Below are positions 1 through 7,384 of a stretch of DNA of 27,399 nt, piece by piece (the first letter of the stretch is position 1; the number at the start of each line of letters is the position of its first letter). The position numbers and the translations under genes are program-made. The DNA is from CAVPLM01 sp964497095 (GTDB taxonomy: Bacteria > Actinomycetota > Thermoleophilia > RBG-16-64-13). Below the pieces are notes generated by a model. That model was given only the letters and a program-made list of their open reading frames with translations, made no database searches and was not told the origin of the DNA. Location: the NCBI GenBank assembly GCA_964497095.1, contig CAZCCL010000026.1:1-27399 (forward strand), written 5' to 3'.

Positions 1-64
1 CGCTGGCCGACAGAGAAGGCCGCGCCAGGCGGCCTTGGGACAGCTCTGTGACGTCGGTACTCAT
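1..64 (-). CDS. Possible divergent gene, N-terminal 21 codons only
   Basis: On the minus strand an ATG at 64-62 opens a frame that stays open to the window edge (21 codons, beginning MSTDVTELSQ). A purine-rich AAGAAGG lies about 10 bases upstream of this ATG, which could be a ribosome binding site. Only the first residues are present, so no family can be recognised. If real, the gene is divergent from the comM/dprA direction and 65-137 would be a shared promoter region. A short open frame in GC-rich DNA can easily arise by chance, so this is a weak call. Confidence 0.2.
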   Translation of the reverse strand, partial: MSTDVTELSQGRLARPSLSAS

Positions 65-137
65 GGGCGAGCCGCCTTCTTCTGCCGACCCGAAGGGAGC
101 TCGATGACCCGTCGATAGATCCTAGCCGTGTAGTTAA

Positions 138-617
138 AACCTGCACGGTTGCCCGTGCGGTTACCTGGGGCACCCTGAGAAGGTCTGCCGCTGCTCGGCC
201 TCCACCGTCGAGCGTTACCGGGCTCGCATCAGTGGGCCCTTGCTCGACCGCATAGATGCCCTTATCGAAGTGCCTCCACTCACCGTTTCCGCGCTGGAGG
301 GCGGTGCGAATGGGGACACATCTGCGGCAGTGCGGGGCCGGGTGTGCACGGCTCTTGCCTTCCGAGAGCAGCGCCGGGCCCTCGCCGGCGGCATCTCCTG
401 CCGATCGATAGAACAGCGCAACCAACTGACTCAGGAGGCCCGGGCTTTCCTCTTGCAGGCCCTTCTCCGCGACAGTCTGAGTGGCCGGGCCTACGTGAGG
501 GTCATCGGTCTCGCCCGGACCATCGCAGACCTCGACAACGTCCTCCCGGTGGAAGTGGAGCATGTTGCCGAGGCTCTGGCCCTCCGCCTCGATCATCGGC
601 GGGTCCAGTTCACGTGA
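138..617 (+). pseudogene. comM: ComM/YifB Mg-chelatase-like AAA ATPase, C-terminal fragment
   Basis: The frame reads CPCGYLG, then a second Cys pair (CRC), then YRARISGPLLDRID, and ends with ARTIADLDNV and HVAEALALR. This is the C-terminal third of ComM/YifB, the MCM-like AAA+ helicase that promotes branch migration during natural transformation. About 159 codons are present against roughly 500 in the family. The Walker A and B region is missing: in-frame stops lie at 123-125 and 135-137, and the usual Asn-Pro before CPCG is replaced by unrelated residues. There is no convincing start codon for the fragment. The stop TGA (615-617) overlaps the dprA start, so the comM-dprA pairing typical of many bacteria is preserved. 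Either the gene is truly truncated, or the left end of the assembly is joined to foreign sequence near 138. Confidence 0.8.
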
Positions 618-1801
618 TGGCTCGAGCTTCTCCCTCTGGGCCGGCGCGGGAAGCGGCGCGAGAGGCGGCCCTTGGTATCTCCTGGTCGTGTGCGGGCGGC
701 TTGCACTCGGTGCTTCGACTGCTGCTGAGAAAGGGCCCGGAAGCGATCTGGAGCGCTTCGCATCGACGTCTTGTGGAGTGGGGGGTGTCTCCGTCGGTCG
801 CCGGCCGGTTCGAGGCCAAGCGGCGCGAGTTCACCGTCGATGACGCCGAGACCGTTCTTTCGGCACGCGACCTGCTCTTCGTGCCCTTCGGGTCGCCCCA
901 GTATCCACGCGAGTTGATCCAACTCGAACATCCCCCCGCCGGTCTTTTCGCCCGGGGGACAGACCAGGCTCTGTCATGGCTTCTGAACGTCCCTCGAGTG
1001 ACGATCGTGGGGACGCGCAAAGCCACCGCCTACGGAGCCTGGGCGGCGGAAGCCTTCGCCGCGGCGTTCGCTTCCAATGGAGTGGCGGTGGTGAGCGGTA
1101 TGGCGCTGGGGATCGACGGCCGGGCGCACCGAGCCGTTCTGGGCGCGGGAGGTTTGACCATCGCCATTCTGGGCTGCGGGGCCGATATCGTCTATCCGCG
1201 CAGCCATGGGTCCCTGTACCAGAGGATCCTGGAGCAGGGGGTCATCCTAAGCGAGTTGCCACCCGGTACTCCGCCCGACAGGTGGACATTCCCCCGACGG
1301 AACAGGCTCCTGGCGGCCCTGGGTGACGCAGTGCTCGTCATCGAAGGCTCGCGGGTCAGTGGCGCCATGCAGACGGCAAACTGGTCCCTCGAACTCGGTC
1401 GTCCGGTGTTCGCAGTACCCGGCCCGATCTCGGTCGAGAGTCACAGGGGCTGCAATCAGCTGCTCTACGAGGGAGCGGGACCGGCGGTGGATCCTTGCGT
1501 AGCAGTGGAGGATTTCTTTCTGGAAACAAGAATTCACACGAAAGAAAGCGGGCGCGACGGCCGGGTGGCCGGAGGTATGCCGTCGACCCCCGATCGTGCC
1601 GGCCTCAGAGTCGGTGGCGCTTCTGAATCGCCGCATGGAGAGAGTATCCTGGCGGCGTTGGACGGCGGGCCTTTCTCTGTTGATGGTCTTATGGAAGCCA
1701 CGGGCCTGAGCGCACGGCAGGTGAATGTTGCGCTCGCACAACTGGAGATAATGGGCAAGATAGTGCGGGCCGGGCCGGGGCAGTTCATCAGGGCCCCTTG
1801 A
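617..1801 (+). CDS. dprA: DNA processing protein DprA/Smf
   Basis: A 394-residue DprA, the protein that loads RecA onto incoming single-stranded DNA during transformation and protects that DNA. The Rossmann-fold core shows the family signatures: GTRKATAYG (132-140), GMALGIDGRAH (161-171), LGCGADIVYP (185-194), WTFPRRNR (223-230) and SGAMQTANWSLELGRPVFAVPG (248-269). An N-terminal helical region (about 10-75) precedes it. Residues about 340-394 form the winged-helix DprA_WH domain (SVDGLMEATGLSARQVNVAL). ATG 617 overlaps the comM TGA by one base; GTG 614 (GTGA overlap) is an alternative one codon upstream. Both imply translational coupling to comM. The linker at about 305-340 is low in conservation. 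The call is secure. With comM broken, whether the host is naturally transformable is open. Confidence 0.96.
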   Translation: MARASPSGPAREAAREAALGISWSCAGGLHSVLRLLLRKGPEAIWSASHRRLVEWGVSPSVAGRFEAKRREFTVDDAETVLSARDLLFVPFGSPQYPRELIQLEHPPAGLFARGTDQALSWLLNVPRVTIVGTRKATAYGAWAAEAFAAAFASNGVAVVSGMALGIDGRAHRAVLGAGGLTIAILGCGADIVYPRSHGSLYQRILEQGVILSELPPGTPPDRWTFPRRNRLLAALGDAVLVIEGSRVSGAMQTANWSLELGRPVFAVPGPISVESHRGCNQLLYEGAGPAVDPCVAVEDFFLETRIHTKESGRDGRVAGGMPSTPDRAGLRVGGASESPHGESILAALDGGPFSVDGLMEATGLSARQVNVALAQLEIMGKIVRAGPGQFIRAP

Positions 1802-1822
1802 GTCGACGGGCAGACGGGAGGG

Positions 1823-2836
1823 ATGAGGATGCAGTCGGAAGCGGAGCGCGCGGCGTCTCCCCTCCCGCCCGGGAGCCTCGACCAGGCCACCTCCACCTTT
1901 GCCCGCAGCCTTATCGCGGCCGGCTATAGCCCGCGAACGATCAAGGCAGCCGTGAGCGACCTCCGACAGTTCGCCCGCTATTTGCAGGAGCGAGGTGTCG
2001 ATCGGGTGGCCGACATCACCCGTGCCGACGTGACCGGCTTCGCCGCGGCCCTGAGTGAGCCGGGCGAGTGTAGCGGCAGGCAGCCGGGTCGGGACGCGCG
2101 CGTCCCCTCTCAGAGCGCCAAACCTTCCAAGCCAAGGGGCTGCGCCCGCAGCACCGTCGCCCGCAAGCTGTCGGTCATCCGGGGCTTTCTTCGCTTCTGT
2201 GAGGAAGGCGGGCTCGTCGAGAGCAGTCCCGCAGCCGGCTTGCGCTCCCCCAAGATGCCTCGCCACTTGCCCCAAGTCTTGACGCCCGATCAGACTTTCG
2301 CGCTACTGGAATCGATCGGCGGGCCAAAACCCCTCGAATTGCGGGACCGCGCCCTTTACGAGTTAATATACTCATCTGGACTACGTTGTCAGGAAGTGTT
2401 GGATCTGAGAATGAAGGACGTGCACATCGAGAGTGCGGAAGTGAGAGTCAAGGGCAAAGGGCGTAAGGTGCGCGTCGTTCCCGTGGGGGACGCGGCGCTC
2501 GCGACGCTGGACCGGTATATCCATGAGGGACGTCCTCGACTGCTCGGTGATGCTGAGAGCGAATACCTGTTTCTGAGCCGCAGCGGCAGGCAACTGTCGT
2601 CCTCCGATGTGTGGCGCCGCCTGGCGCGCCACCTGGCCAAGGCAGGCGCGCCGGCCGGGACCACCCCTCACACCTTGCGTCATACGTTCGCCACCCATCT
2701 CTTGGAAGGAGGGGCGGACCTGCGCGTCATCCAGGAATTGCTGGGGCACTCGTCTCTTCGCACCACACAGGTGTACACTCATGTATCAGCTGCGCATCTA
2801 CGTAGGGCCTATCGCAAAGCCCACCCGCGGGCCTAG
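1823..2836 (+). CDS. xerC: Tyrosine recombinase XerC/XerD
   Basis: A 337-residue Xer-type site-specific recombinase, expected to resolve chromosome dimers at dif. The N-terminal SAM-like core-binding domain spans about 20-145 and the catalytic domain about 150-330. All catalytic positions are present: R188, K212 in the beta-hairpin GKGRK, H283 and R286 in HTLRHTFATH, H309 in LLGHSS and nucleophile Y318 in TTQVYTH. Residues about 80-107 form a polar insertion in the N-terminal domain, making the protein longer than the usual roughly 300. The second ATG (1829) is better spaced from GGGAGG than the first, so the true start may be two codons later. It lies 21 bases after dprA, as xerC does in Bacillus and actinobacteria. 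Whether XerC or XerD cannot be decided; context favours XerC. Confidence 0.93.
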   Translation: MRMQSEAERAASPLPPGSLDQATSTFARSLIAAGYSPRTIKAAVSDLRQFARYLQERGVDRVADITRADVTGFAAALSEPGECSGRQPGRDARVPSQSAKPSKPRGCARSTVARKLSVIRGFLRFCEEGGLVESSPAAGLRSPKMPRHLPQVLTPDQTFALLESIGGPKPLELRDRALYELIYSSGLRCQEVLDLRMKDVHIESAEVRVKGKGRKVRVVPVGDAALATLDRYIHEGRPRLLGDAESEYLFLSRSGRQLSSSDVWRRLARHLAKAGAPAGTTPHTLRHTFATHLLEGGADLRVIQELLGHSSLRTTQVYTHVSAAHLRRAYRKAHPRA

Positions 2837-2850
2837 GGACTGACGGACAG

Positions 2851-3651
2851 ATGGCCATCGATCCGGCAACGCAGCACGACATAGCAGAGGCCTGGCGCCT
2901 CTACAAAGAGCAGGGTGATCTCAAGGCGCGGGATCAGCTGATTCTCGCCTACTCTCCTTTGGTGAAATACGTCGCCGGCCGAATGAGTTCCGGTCTTCCC
3001 GCGCATATTGAGGAAGGCGACCTTGTCTCCTACGGCCTCCTCGGGCTGATCGGGGCTTTGGAACGTTTCGATCCCTCCCGTAATATCAAGTTCGAGACCT
3101 ACGCCATCTCTCGGATAAAGGGCTCCATCATCGACGAGCTCCGGGCTCTGGACTGGGTGCCGCGCTCCGTCCGCAGTTGGGCACGCAAGGTAGAGGCGAC
3201 CGTGACCAGGCTGGAGAACGAGTTGATGCGGGCGCCCACCGATGAAGAAACGGCGGCTGCGCTCGAGATCAGCGTGGATGAGTATCAAGACATCCTCAAT
3301 CAGATCAGCTGTTCCTCGATCGTAGCGCTGGATGAGTTCTGGGATTCCGGGTATTCGAGTCAGGACAGGGTCAACCTCATCGACACGATCGAAGACTCCG
3401 AGGCCCCCGATCCCTCACGTGCCTATAGGGTCCAGGCCATCAAGGAGACGCTGACTGCAGCCATCCAACGGCTTCCCGAGCGGGAGAAGATCGTGATAGG
3501 TCTCTACTACTACGAGGGTCTGACCCTCAAGGAGATCGGCGAGGTGCTGGGAGTCACGGAGTCTCGGGTCTCGCAGCTCCACACCAAGGCCATCCTTCGC
3601 CTGAAGGGTCGCCTCAGGGAGGAACTCGACCTGGACGCGCTCGTCTCCTAG
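2851..3651 (+). CDS. whiG: Sigma factor of the FliA/SigD/WhiG family
   Basis: A 266-residue group 3 sigma-70-family factor. Region 2 is clear at about 32-108 (LVKYVAGRM, GLLGLIGALERFDPSRNIKFETYAISRIKGSIIDELRALDWVPRSVR). Region 3 follows (about 110-180). Region 4 spans about 205-258 with the helix-turn-helix LKEIGEVLGVTESRVSQLHTKA. The DWVPRSVR motif at the end of region 2 is characteristic of FliA/SigD/WhiG. It starts 14 bases after xerC with only a weak purine stretch upstream. The same position upstream of rpsB is held by whiG in Streptomyces and sigD in Bacillus. No flagellar or anti-sigma (FlgM-like) gene is in the window, so the regulon (motility or differentiation) is unknown and the symbol is by synteny. 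Confidence 0.9.
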   Translation: MAIDPATQHDIAEAWRLYKEQGDLKARDQLILAYSPLVKYVAGRMSSGLPAHIEEGDLVSYGLLGLIGALERFDPSRNIKFETYAISRIKGSIIDELRALDWVPRSVRSWARKVEATVTRLENELMRAPTDEETAAALEISVDEYQDILNQISCSSIVALDEFWDSGYSSQDRVNLIDTIEDSEAPDPSRAYRVQAIKETLTAAIQRLPEREKIVIGLYYYEGLTLKEIGEVLGVTESRVSQLHTKAILRLKGRLREELDLDALVS

Positions 3652-3725
3652 CTTCAGCCGGCCGGCTCGGGACCGGTGTGCGGCCAACATAGGGGCTTGA
3701 CCGGCGCCGGCAGACGTCTTTGGCA

Positions 3726-3743
3726 TTGCTTTCTTATGGTAAA
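3726..3743 (+). promoter_or_regulatory. Putative upstream element of rpsB, shared with rimP
   Basis: An AT-rich island in GC-rich DNA, TTGCTTTCTTATGGTAAA, 111 bases upstream of the rpsB ATG. It matches 16 of 18 bases of an element at 14318-14335 upstream of rimP. It contains a TATGGT (3735-3740) that could act as a -10, but no good -35 lies 16-18 bases before it; a TTGACC at 3697-3702 is too far. It could be a promoter for an unusual sigma or an operator (outer TTT...AAA symmetry). The function is inferred only. Confidence 0.45.
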
Positions 3744-3763
3744 CTGCTCGGGCTGTGCCATCG

Positions 3764-3825
3764 GACCTGAGGGTGACCGCTGCGGTGGTGCCGGGTGACC
3801 GGTTCCGGAGCGGGCCTCAGGGGTC
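3764..3825 (+). promoter_or_regulatory. Structured leader RNA upstream of rpsB
   Basis: CCTGAGG (3766-3772) is perfectly complementary to CCTCAGG (3815-3821), and the stem continues after a two-base bulge with GA/TC (3764-3765 with 3824-3825). The enclosed 42 bases contain smaller hairpins such as CCG-CTG-CGG (3777-3785). It sits about 30 bases before the rpsB start codon. Autoregulatory leaders bound by S2 are known before rpsB in other bacteria. This one is a candidate only; it is not matched to a known motif. Confidence 0.4.
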
Positions 3826-3853
3826 TCTACAACAAAACCAGAGTGAGGTAGTC

Positions 3854-5257
3854 ATGCCCGCAGCTTCCATGAAGCAGCTCCTCGAGTCGGGAGTGCACTT
3901 CGGCCACCAGACCCGCCGGTGGAATCCCAAGATGAAGCCCTACATCTTCACCGAGCGGGGCGGGATCCACATCATCGACCTGCAACAGACCACGGTGTTG
4001 CTCGACCGTGCCTATGATTTCGTTCGCAATATCGCGAGCCGGGGCGGGATTGTGCTGTTCGTGGGGACCAAGAAGCAGTGCCAGGACATCATCCGTGACG
4101 AAGCCGGTCGGGTGGAGATGCCCTACGTCTCCCATCGGTGGCTGGGCGGTCTCCTCACCAACTTCTCCACGATAGAGAACCGGATCAAGCGCATGCATGA
4201 GTTGCGCAAGCTCAAGGAAGAAGGCCAACTGGCCCTTCTCCCGACCAAAGAGCGCATGTCCATGGAGCGGGAGTTGGAGAAGCTCGAGATCAATCTGGGA
4301 GGGGTGAGCAACATGACCCGCCTGCCCGACGCGGTATTCGTGGCCGACCCCAAGCGGGAGGCCATAGCCACCAAGGAGGTCAACAAGCTGGGGTTGCCTC
4401 TCATCGGTCTGGTCGACACCAACTGCGATCCCGACGAGGTGGACTATCTCATCCCGGGCAACGACGACGCCATCCGCTCCTGCAGTCTGATCGTCAAGAC
4501 CCTCGCCCGCGCTGTGGAGGAAGGCCGCCAGAAGATCCAGGTGACGGAGTTTCTGGCCGCCGACGCGGCTAGGACGGCGGCGGAAAGCCGGGAAGTGAAG
4601 ACCCCGGTCGCAGCGGAAGAGAGGGGGAGGCCTGCGCCCGGTGAGGCTCCACCCTCAAGGGTCTCACGGACTTCGCGACCGGCGGCCGGCGAGAGCCGGC
4701 AGGGGGCGCCGGGACGCTCTGGAGGACCGGGCCGAGCGGGAGGAGCGGGCCGAGGGGGCTCGAACGGCCGCTCGAGCGGGGCAGGAAGGCAGGCCACGCG
4801 CGGAGGCGCACCGCAGCAAGGAGCTCCCGCCCGCAGGCCGGCATCGACCAAGGCGGCGTCGGCCAAGCCGGTGAAGAGCGGTGAGGAAGCCGTTGCCGAG
4901 GCGCCCGGACGAGAGCCCACCGCCGAGGCGATGTCCCCTCAGGAGCGACCTGCCGATCAGGCCACGCCGGCTACAGGGGCCACGCCGATCGCAGAGGCTG
5001 CGCCGGCTACAGAAGCCACGCCGCCTACAGAGGCCACGCCGCCTACAGAGGCCGCGCCGGTCGCAGAAACCGCGCCGCCTACAGAGGCCGCGCCGGCTCT
5101 GAAAGCCGCGACGGCTGCGGAACCCGCTCCGGTCCCTGTGGCTGAGGCTGAGGTCGCCGCTCCCAAGCCGGCGGCAAAGGGCCGCAAGAAGGCGGCGCCC
5201 GACGAGGCCGCTGGGGCTGAGACTGAGGCCGAAACCGGCGCTGAGCCCGAGGTTTGA
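3854..5257 (+). CDS. rpsB: Small ribosomal subunit protein S2 with long C-terminal extension
   Basis: Residues 1-230 are a full S2 (MKQLLESGVHFGHQTRRWNPKMKPYIFTERGGIHIIDL, VGTKKQ, YVSHRWLGGLLTNF, GLVDTNCDPDEVDYLIPGNDDAIRS). S2 completes the 30S subunit near the platform/head junction and is needed for S1 recruitment. The ATG at 3854 follows GTGAGG with good spacing; an in-frame GTG about 100 bases upstream gives no conserved sequence and was rejected. The protein has 467 residues against roughly 230-300 in the family. Residues about 235-467 form a low-complexity tail: first basic and Gly/Arg-rich (about 280-340), then an Ala/Pro/Thr/Glu hexapeptide repeat (4964-5125), then an acidic end. The reading frame is maintained throughout, so it is likely expressed. 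Confidence 0.96.
   Translation: MPAASMKQLLESGVHFGHQTRRWNPKMKPYIFTERGGIHIIDLQQTTVLLDRAYDFVRNIASRGGIVLFVGTKKQCQDIIRDEAGRVEMPYVSHRWLGGLLTNFSTIENRIKRMHELRKLKEEGQLALLPTKERMSMERELEKLEINLGGVSNMTRLPDAVFVADPKREAIATKEVNKLGLPLIGLVDTNCDPDEVDYLIPGNDDAIRSCSLIVKTLARAVEEGRQKIQVTEFLAADAARTAAESREVKTPVAAEERGRPAPGEAPPSRVSRTSRPAAGESRQGAPGRSGGPGRAGGAGRGGSNGRSSGAGRQATRGGAPQQGAPARRPASTKAASAKPVKSGEEAVAEAPGREPTAEAMSPQERPADQATPATGATPIAEAAPATEATPPTEATPPTEAAPVAETAPPTEAAPALKAATAAEPAPVPVAEAEVAAPKPAAKGRKKAAPDEAAGAETEAETGAEPEV
4964..5125 (+). repeat. 18-bp tandem repeat in the rpsB tail
   Basis: About nine imperfect 18-base units encode hexapeptides of the form (T/A)P(P/A)TEA. Two adjacent units encoding TPPTEA are identical at DNA level; the outer ones are degenerate. 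Length change in multiples of 18 keeps the frame, so the tail could vary between strains. Confidence 0.8.
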
Positions 5258-5296
5258 GCGCAGCCCCGGTTCATGTGCGCGGCTCTGTGGGCCGAC

Positions 5297-5354
5297 CCGC
5301 GGGTAGATCCGCGGACGCGGAGCTGCTTGCCTCGGGGGCCGGCCGGAACGGCCG
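5297..5354 (+). promoter_or_regulatory. Two GC-rich hairpins in the rpsB-tsf spacer
   Basis: The 152-base rpsB-tsf spacer contains CCGCGG repeated at 5297-5302 and 5309-5314 (6-bp stem, 6-base loop), and a second 6-bp stem at 5340-5354 with a GAA loop. No T-tract follows, so these are not typical intrinsic terminators. They may be RNA processing or partial-attenuation structures, as known for the rpsB-tsf junction in other bacteria. I see no coding sequence or clear promoter in the spacer. Confidence 0.3.
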
Positions 5355-5409
5355 CGCGGTCAGGGATCACTGGAGAGATTGTAGTCGTCGTCAAGACGGA
5401 GGCTGATAG

Positions 5410-6012
5410 ATGAGTATCGATGCGAACTTGGTCAAGAAGCTACGCGATGCCTGTGGTGCGGGCGTCATGGACTGCAAGATGGCGCTCACCGAGGCGCAAG
5501 GTGATATGGAAGAGGCTCTGAAGATCCTCCGGAAGAAGGGCATGGCCACAGCCGACAAGAAGTCTGCCAGGGCCACCAACGAGGGGGTGATCGACTCCTA
5601 CATCCACCCTGGAGCCAAGGTGGGAGTGCTGCTGGAGGTGAATTGCGAGACCGACTTCGTGGCTCGCAACGAGGACTTCAAGAGCTTCGTCCACGACGTG
5701 GCCATGCATATCGCCGCTTCCAGCCCTCTGTGGGTGGGCCGGGAGGACGTTCCCGAGGAGGCCGTGGCCGCGGAGTTCGAGATCTACTCGGCCCAGGCCA
5801 AGGCATCCGGCAAGCCCGAAAACGTGATCCAGAAGATAGCGGAGGGCAAGCTCAACAAGTGGTTCTCCGAAGTCGTGCTCCTTGAGCAACCTTTCGTGAA
5901 AGACCCCGACAAGACGGTCGAAGACCTTCGCCGCGAAGTCATCGGCAGGATCGGCGAGAACATCGAGATACGGCGGTTCACGCGTTTTCGGGTAGGCGAT
6001 GAGGTAGTCTGA
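5410..6012 (+). CDS. tsf: Elongation factor Ts (short form)
   Basis: A 200-residue EF-Ts, the guanine-nucleotide exchange factor of EF-Tu. The N-terminal UBA-like domain (VKKLRDACGAGVMDCKMALTEAQGDMEEALKILRKKG) and the hallmark TDFV (81-84), which contacts EF-Tu, are clear. The C-terminal part is shortened: after a single core subdomain it ends in FTRFRVGDEVV, like Thermus-type short EF-Ts rather than the roughly 270-290 residues of many other bacteria. The start ATG follows GGAGG at about 8 bases. It lies in the usual rpsB-tsf-pyrH-frr order. No frameshift is visible, so the short length seems genuine. Confidence 0.96.
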   Translation: MSIDANLVKKLRDACGAGVMDCKMALTEAQGDMEEALKILRKKGMATADKKSARATNEGVIDSYIHPGAKVGVLLEVNCETDFVARNEDFKSFVHDVAMHIAASSPLWVGREDVPEEAVAAEFEIYSAQAKASGKPENVIQKIAEGKLNKWFSEVVLLEQPFVKDPDKTVEDLRREVIGRIGENIEIRRFTRFRVGDEVV

Positions 6013-6082
6013 GGACCTCAGATCCGGTCAACCAGGTCTCGGGGCGAGCTTAGGCCGCGAGGTAGACCCAGAGCGAGGAGAT

Positions 6083-6823
6083 ATGGCCCAGCAACCGGTG
6101 TGCAAAAGGGTCCTGCTCAAGCTTAGCGGGGAAGCCCTGATGGGGGATCTGAGTTACGGCATAGACCCGGAGCGGCTGCGCGTCGTGGCGGCGGAGGTGT
6201 CCGACGTGGTCTCCGGAGGTACCGAAGTGGCCACCGTGGTGGGGGGAGGAAACATCTTCCGGGGCGTCTCCGGGGCGGCTCAGGGCATCGAGCGCGCCAC
6301 TGCCGACTACATGGGGATGCTGGCGACCGTCATGAACTCCGTCGCTCTCCAGGACGCACTCCGGAAGTTGGACACCGATTCGCGGGTCCTGTCCGCTATT
6401 CACATGCAGGAGATCTGCGAGCCCTACATCCGGGGGCGGGCTATCCGCCACCTGGAGAAGGGAAGGGTGGTCATATTCGCGGCCGGCACCGGCAACCCCT
6501 TCTTCAGTACCGATACGGCCGCCGCTCTCCGGGCTTTGGAGATCGGTGCGGGCTGTCTGCTCATGGCCAAAAAGAAGTTCGACGGGGTGTACGACGCCGA
6601 TCCGGAGACCGACCCGGATGCCAGGCTGATCGAGAGCATCACTCATCGTGAGGCCCTGGAACGGGGTCTCAAGGTCATGGACTCGACGGCTCTCTCGCTC
6701 TGCATGGACAACCATCTGCCGATAATGGTGTTCAATATGAGTGTGCCCGGCAATATCCGCCGCGTCCTGTACGGTGAGCGGGTGGGCACCTTGGTCTCGG
6801 ATGGCGTCGACCGAAGGGGATAA
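6083..6823 (+). CDS. pyrH: UMP kinase PyrH
   Basis: A 246-residue bacterial UMP kinase of the amino acid kinase family, converting UMP to UDP with ATP (pyrimidine nucleotide synthesis; hexameric and usually GTP-activated). Seen motifs are KRVLLKLSGEAL (phosphate-binding loop), VVGGGNIFRG, AGTGNPFFSTDTAAALRA, DGVYDADPETDP and MDSTALSLCMDN. GAGGAGAT directly precedes the ATG. It lies 70 bases after tsf and 2 bases before frr, so pyrH and frr are probably coupled. Confidence 0.97.
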   Translation: MAQQPVCKRVLLKLSGEALMGDLSYGIDPERLRVVAAEVSDVVSGGTEVATVVGGGNIFRGVSGAAQGIERATADYMGMLATVMNSVALQDALRKLDTDSRVLSAIHMQEICEPYIRGRAIRHLEKGRVVIFAAGTGNPFFSTDTAAALRALEIGAGCLLMAKKKFDGVYDADPETDPDARLIESITHREALERGLKVMDSTALSLCMDNHLPIMVFNMSVPGNIRRVLYGERVGTLVSDGVDRRG

Positions 6824-6825
6824 GA

Positions 6826-7383
6826 ATGATCCGCGAACTGATCGCCGACGGCAAACGTCGCATGGAAAGCGCGGTTGATGCGCTGCTTGGCGAGTTCAAC
6901 ACCGTGCGCACCGGCCGCGCCTCCACAGGGCTTCTCGATCGGTTGCACGTGGACTACTACGGGGCGAAGACTCCGCTGAAACAGATTGCGAACCTGGCCA
7001 CGCCGGACCCCCGGACCATATCCATAACCGTCTACGACAAGGGCGCGGTGAACGCGGTCGTCCGGGCCATACAGGAGTCTGATCTGGCGCTGACCCCGAA
7101 TACCGAAGGCACCGTCATAAGGCTGAATATCCCCGCCCTCACCGCCGAAAGACGCAAGGATCTGGTCAAGGTGGTCAAGAACATGGCGGAGGAAAGTCGG
7201 ATTGCCATACGCAACGTCCGCCGGGACGTCATCCACGACCTGAAGGAACTCAAGAAGGAAGGCGCGATCTCCGAGGACGACGAGCGCCGGGCCGAAGAAG
7301 AGGTCCAGAAGCTGACGGACGGCTTCATCGAGAAGGTCAACGACCTGGTGCACCACAAGGAAGACGAGATCCTCGAGATCTGA
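6826..7383 (+). CDS. frr: Ribosome recycling factor
   Basis: A 185-residue RRF, which with EF-G splits the post-termination ribosome. The family pattern is complete: helical start MESAVDALLGEFNTVRTGRAST, LLDRLHVDYYGAKTPLKQIANLATPDPRTISI, NTEGTVIRLNIPALTAERRKDLVK and the long C-terminal helix IRNVRRDVIHDLKELKKEG. The ATG begins 2 bases after the pyrH stop with an AAGGGG upstream. Length is standard. Confidence 0.98.
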   Translation: MIRELIADGKRRMESAVDALLGEFNTVRTGRASTGLLDRLHVDYYGAKTPLKQIANLATPDPRTISITVYDKGAVNAVVRAIQESDLALTPNTEGTVIRLNIPALTAERRKDLVKVVKNMAEESRIAIRNVRRDVIHDLKELKKEGAISEDDERRAEEEVQKLTDGFIEKVNDLVHHKEDEILEI

Positions 7384-7384
7384 C

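Noticed and set aside
3740..3775. WhiG/FliA-type promoter (TAAA-N15-GCCGATAA) upstream of rpsB and rimP
   Set aside because: TAAA is present in both elements, but no GCCGATAA-like -10 lies at the right distance in either case.
3755..3853. In-frame N-terminal extension of rpsB from GTG 3755
   Set aside because: Not conserved with S2, overlaps a structured leader, and a good ribosome binding site lies at the later ATG.
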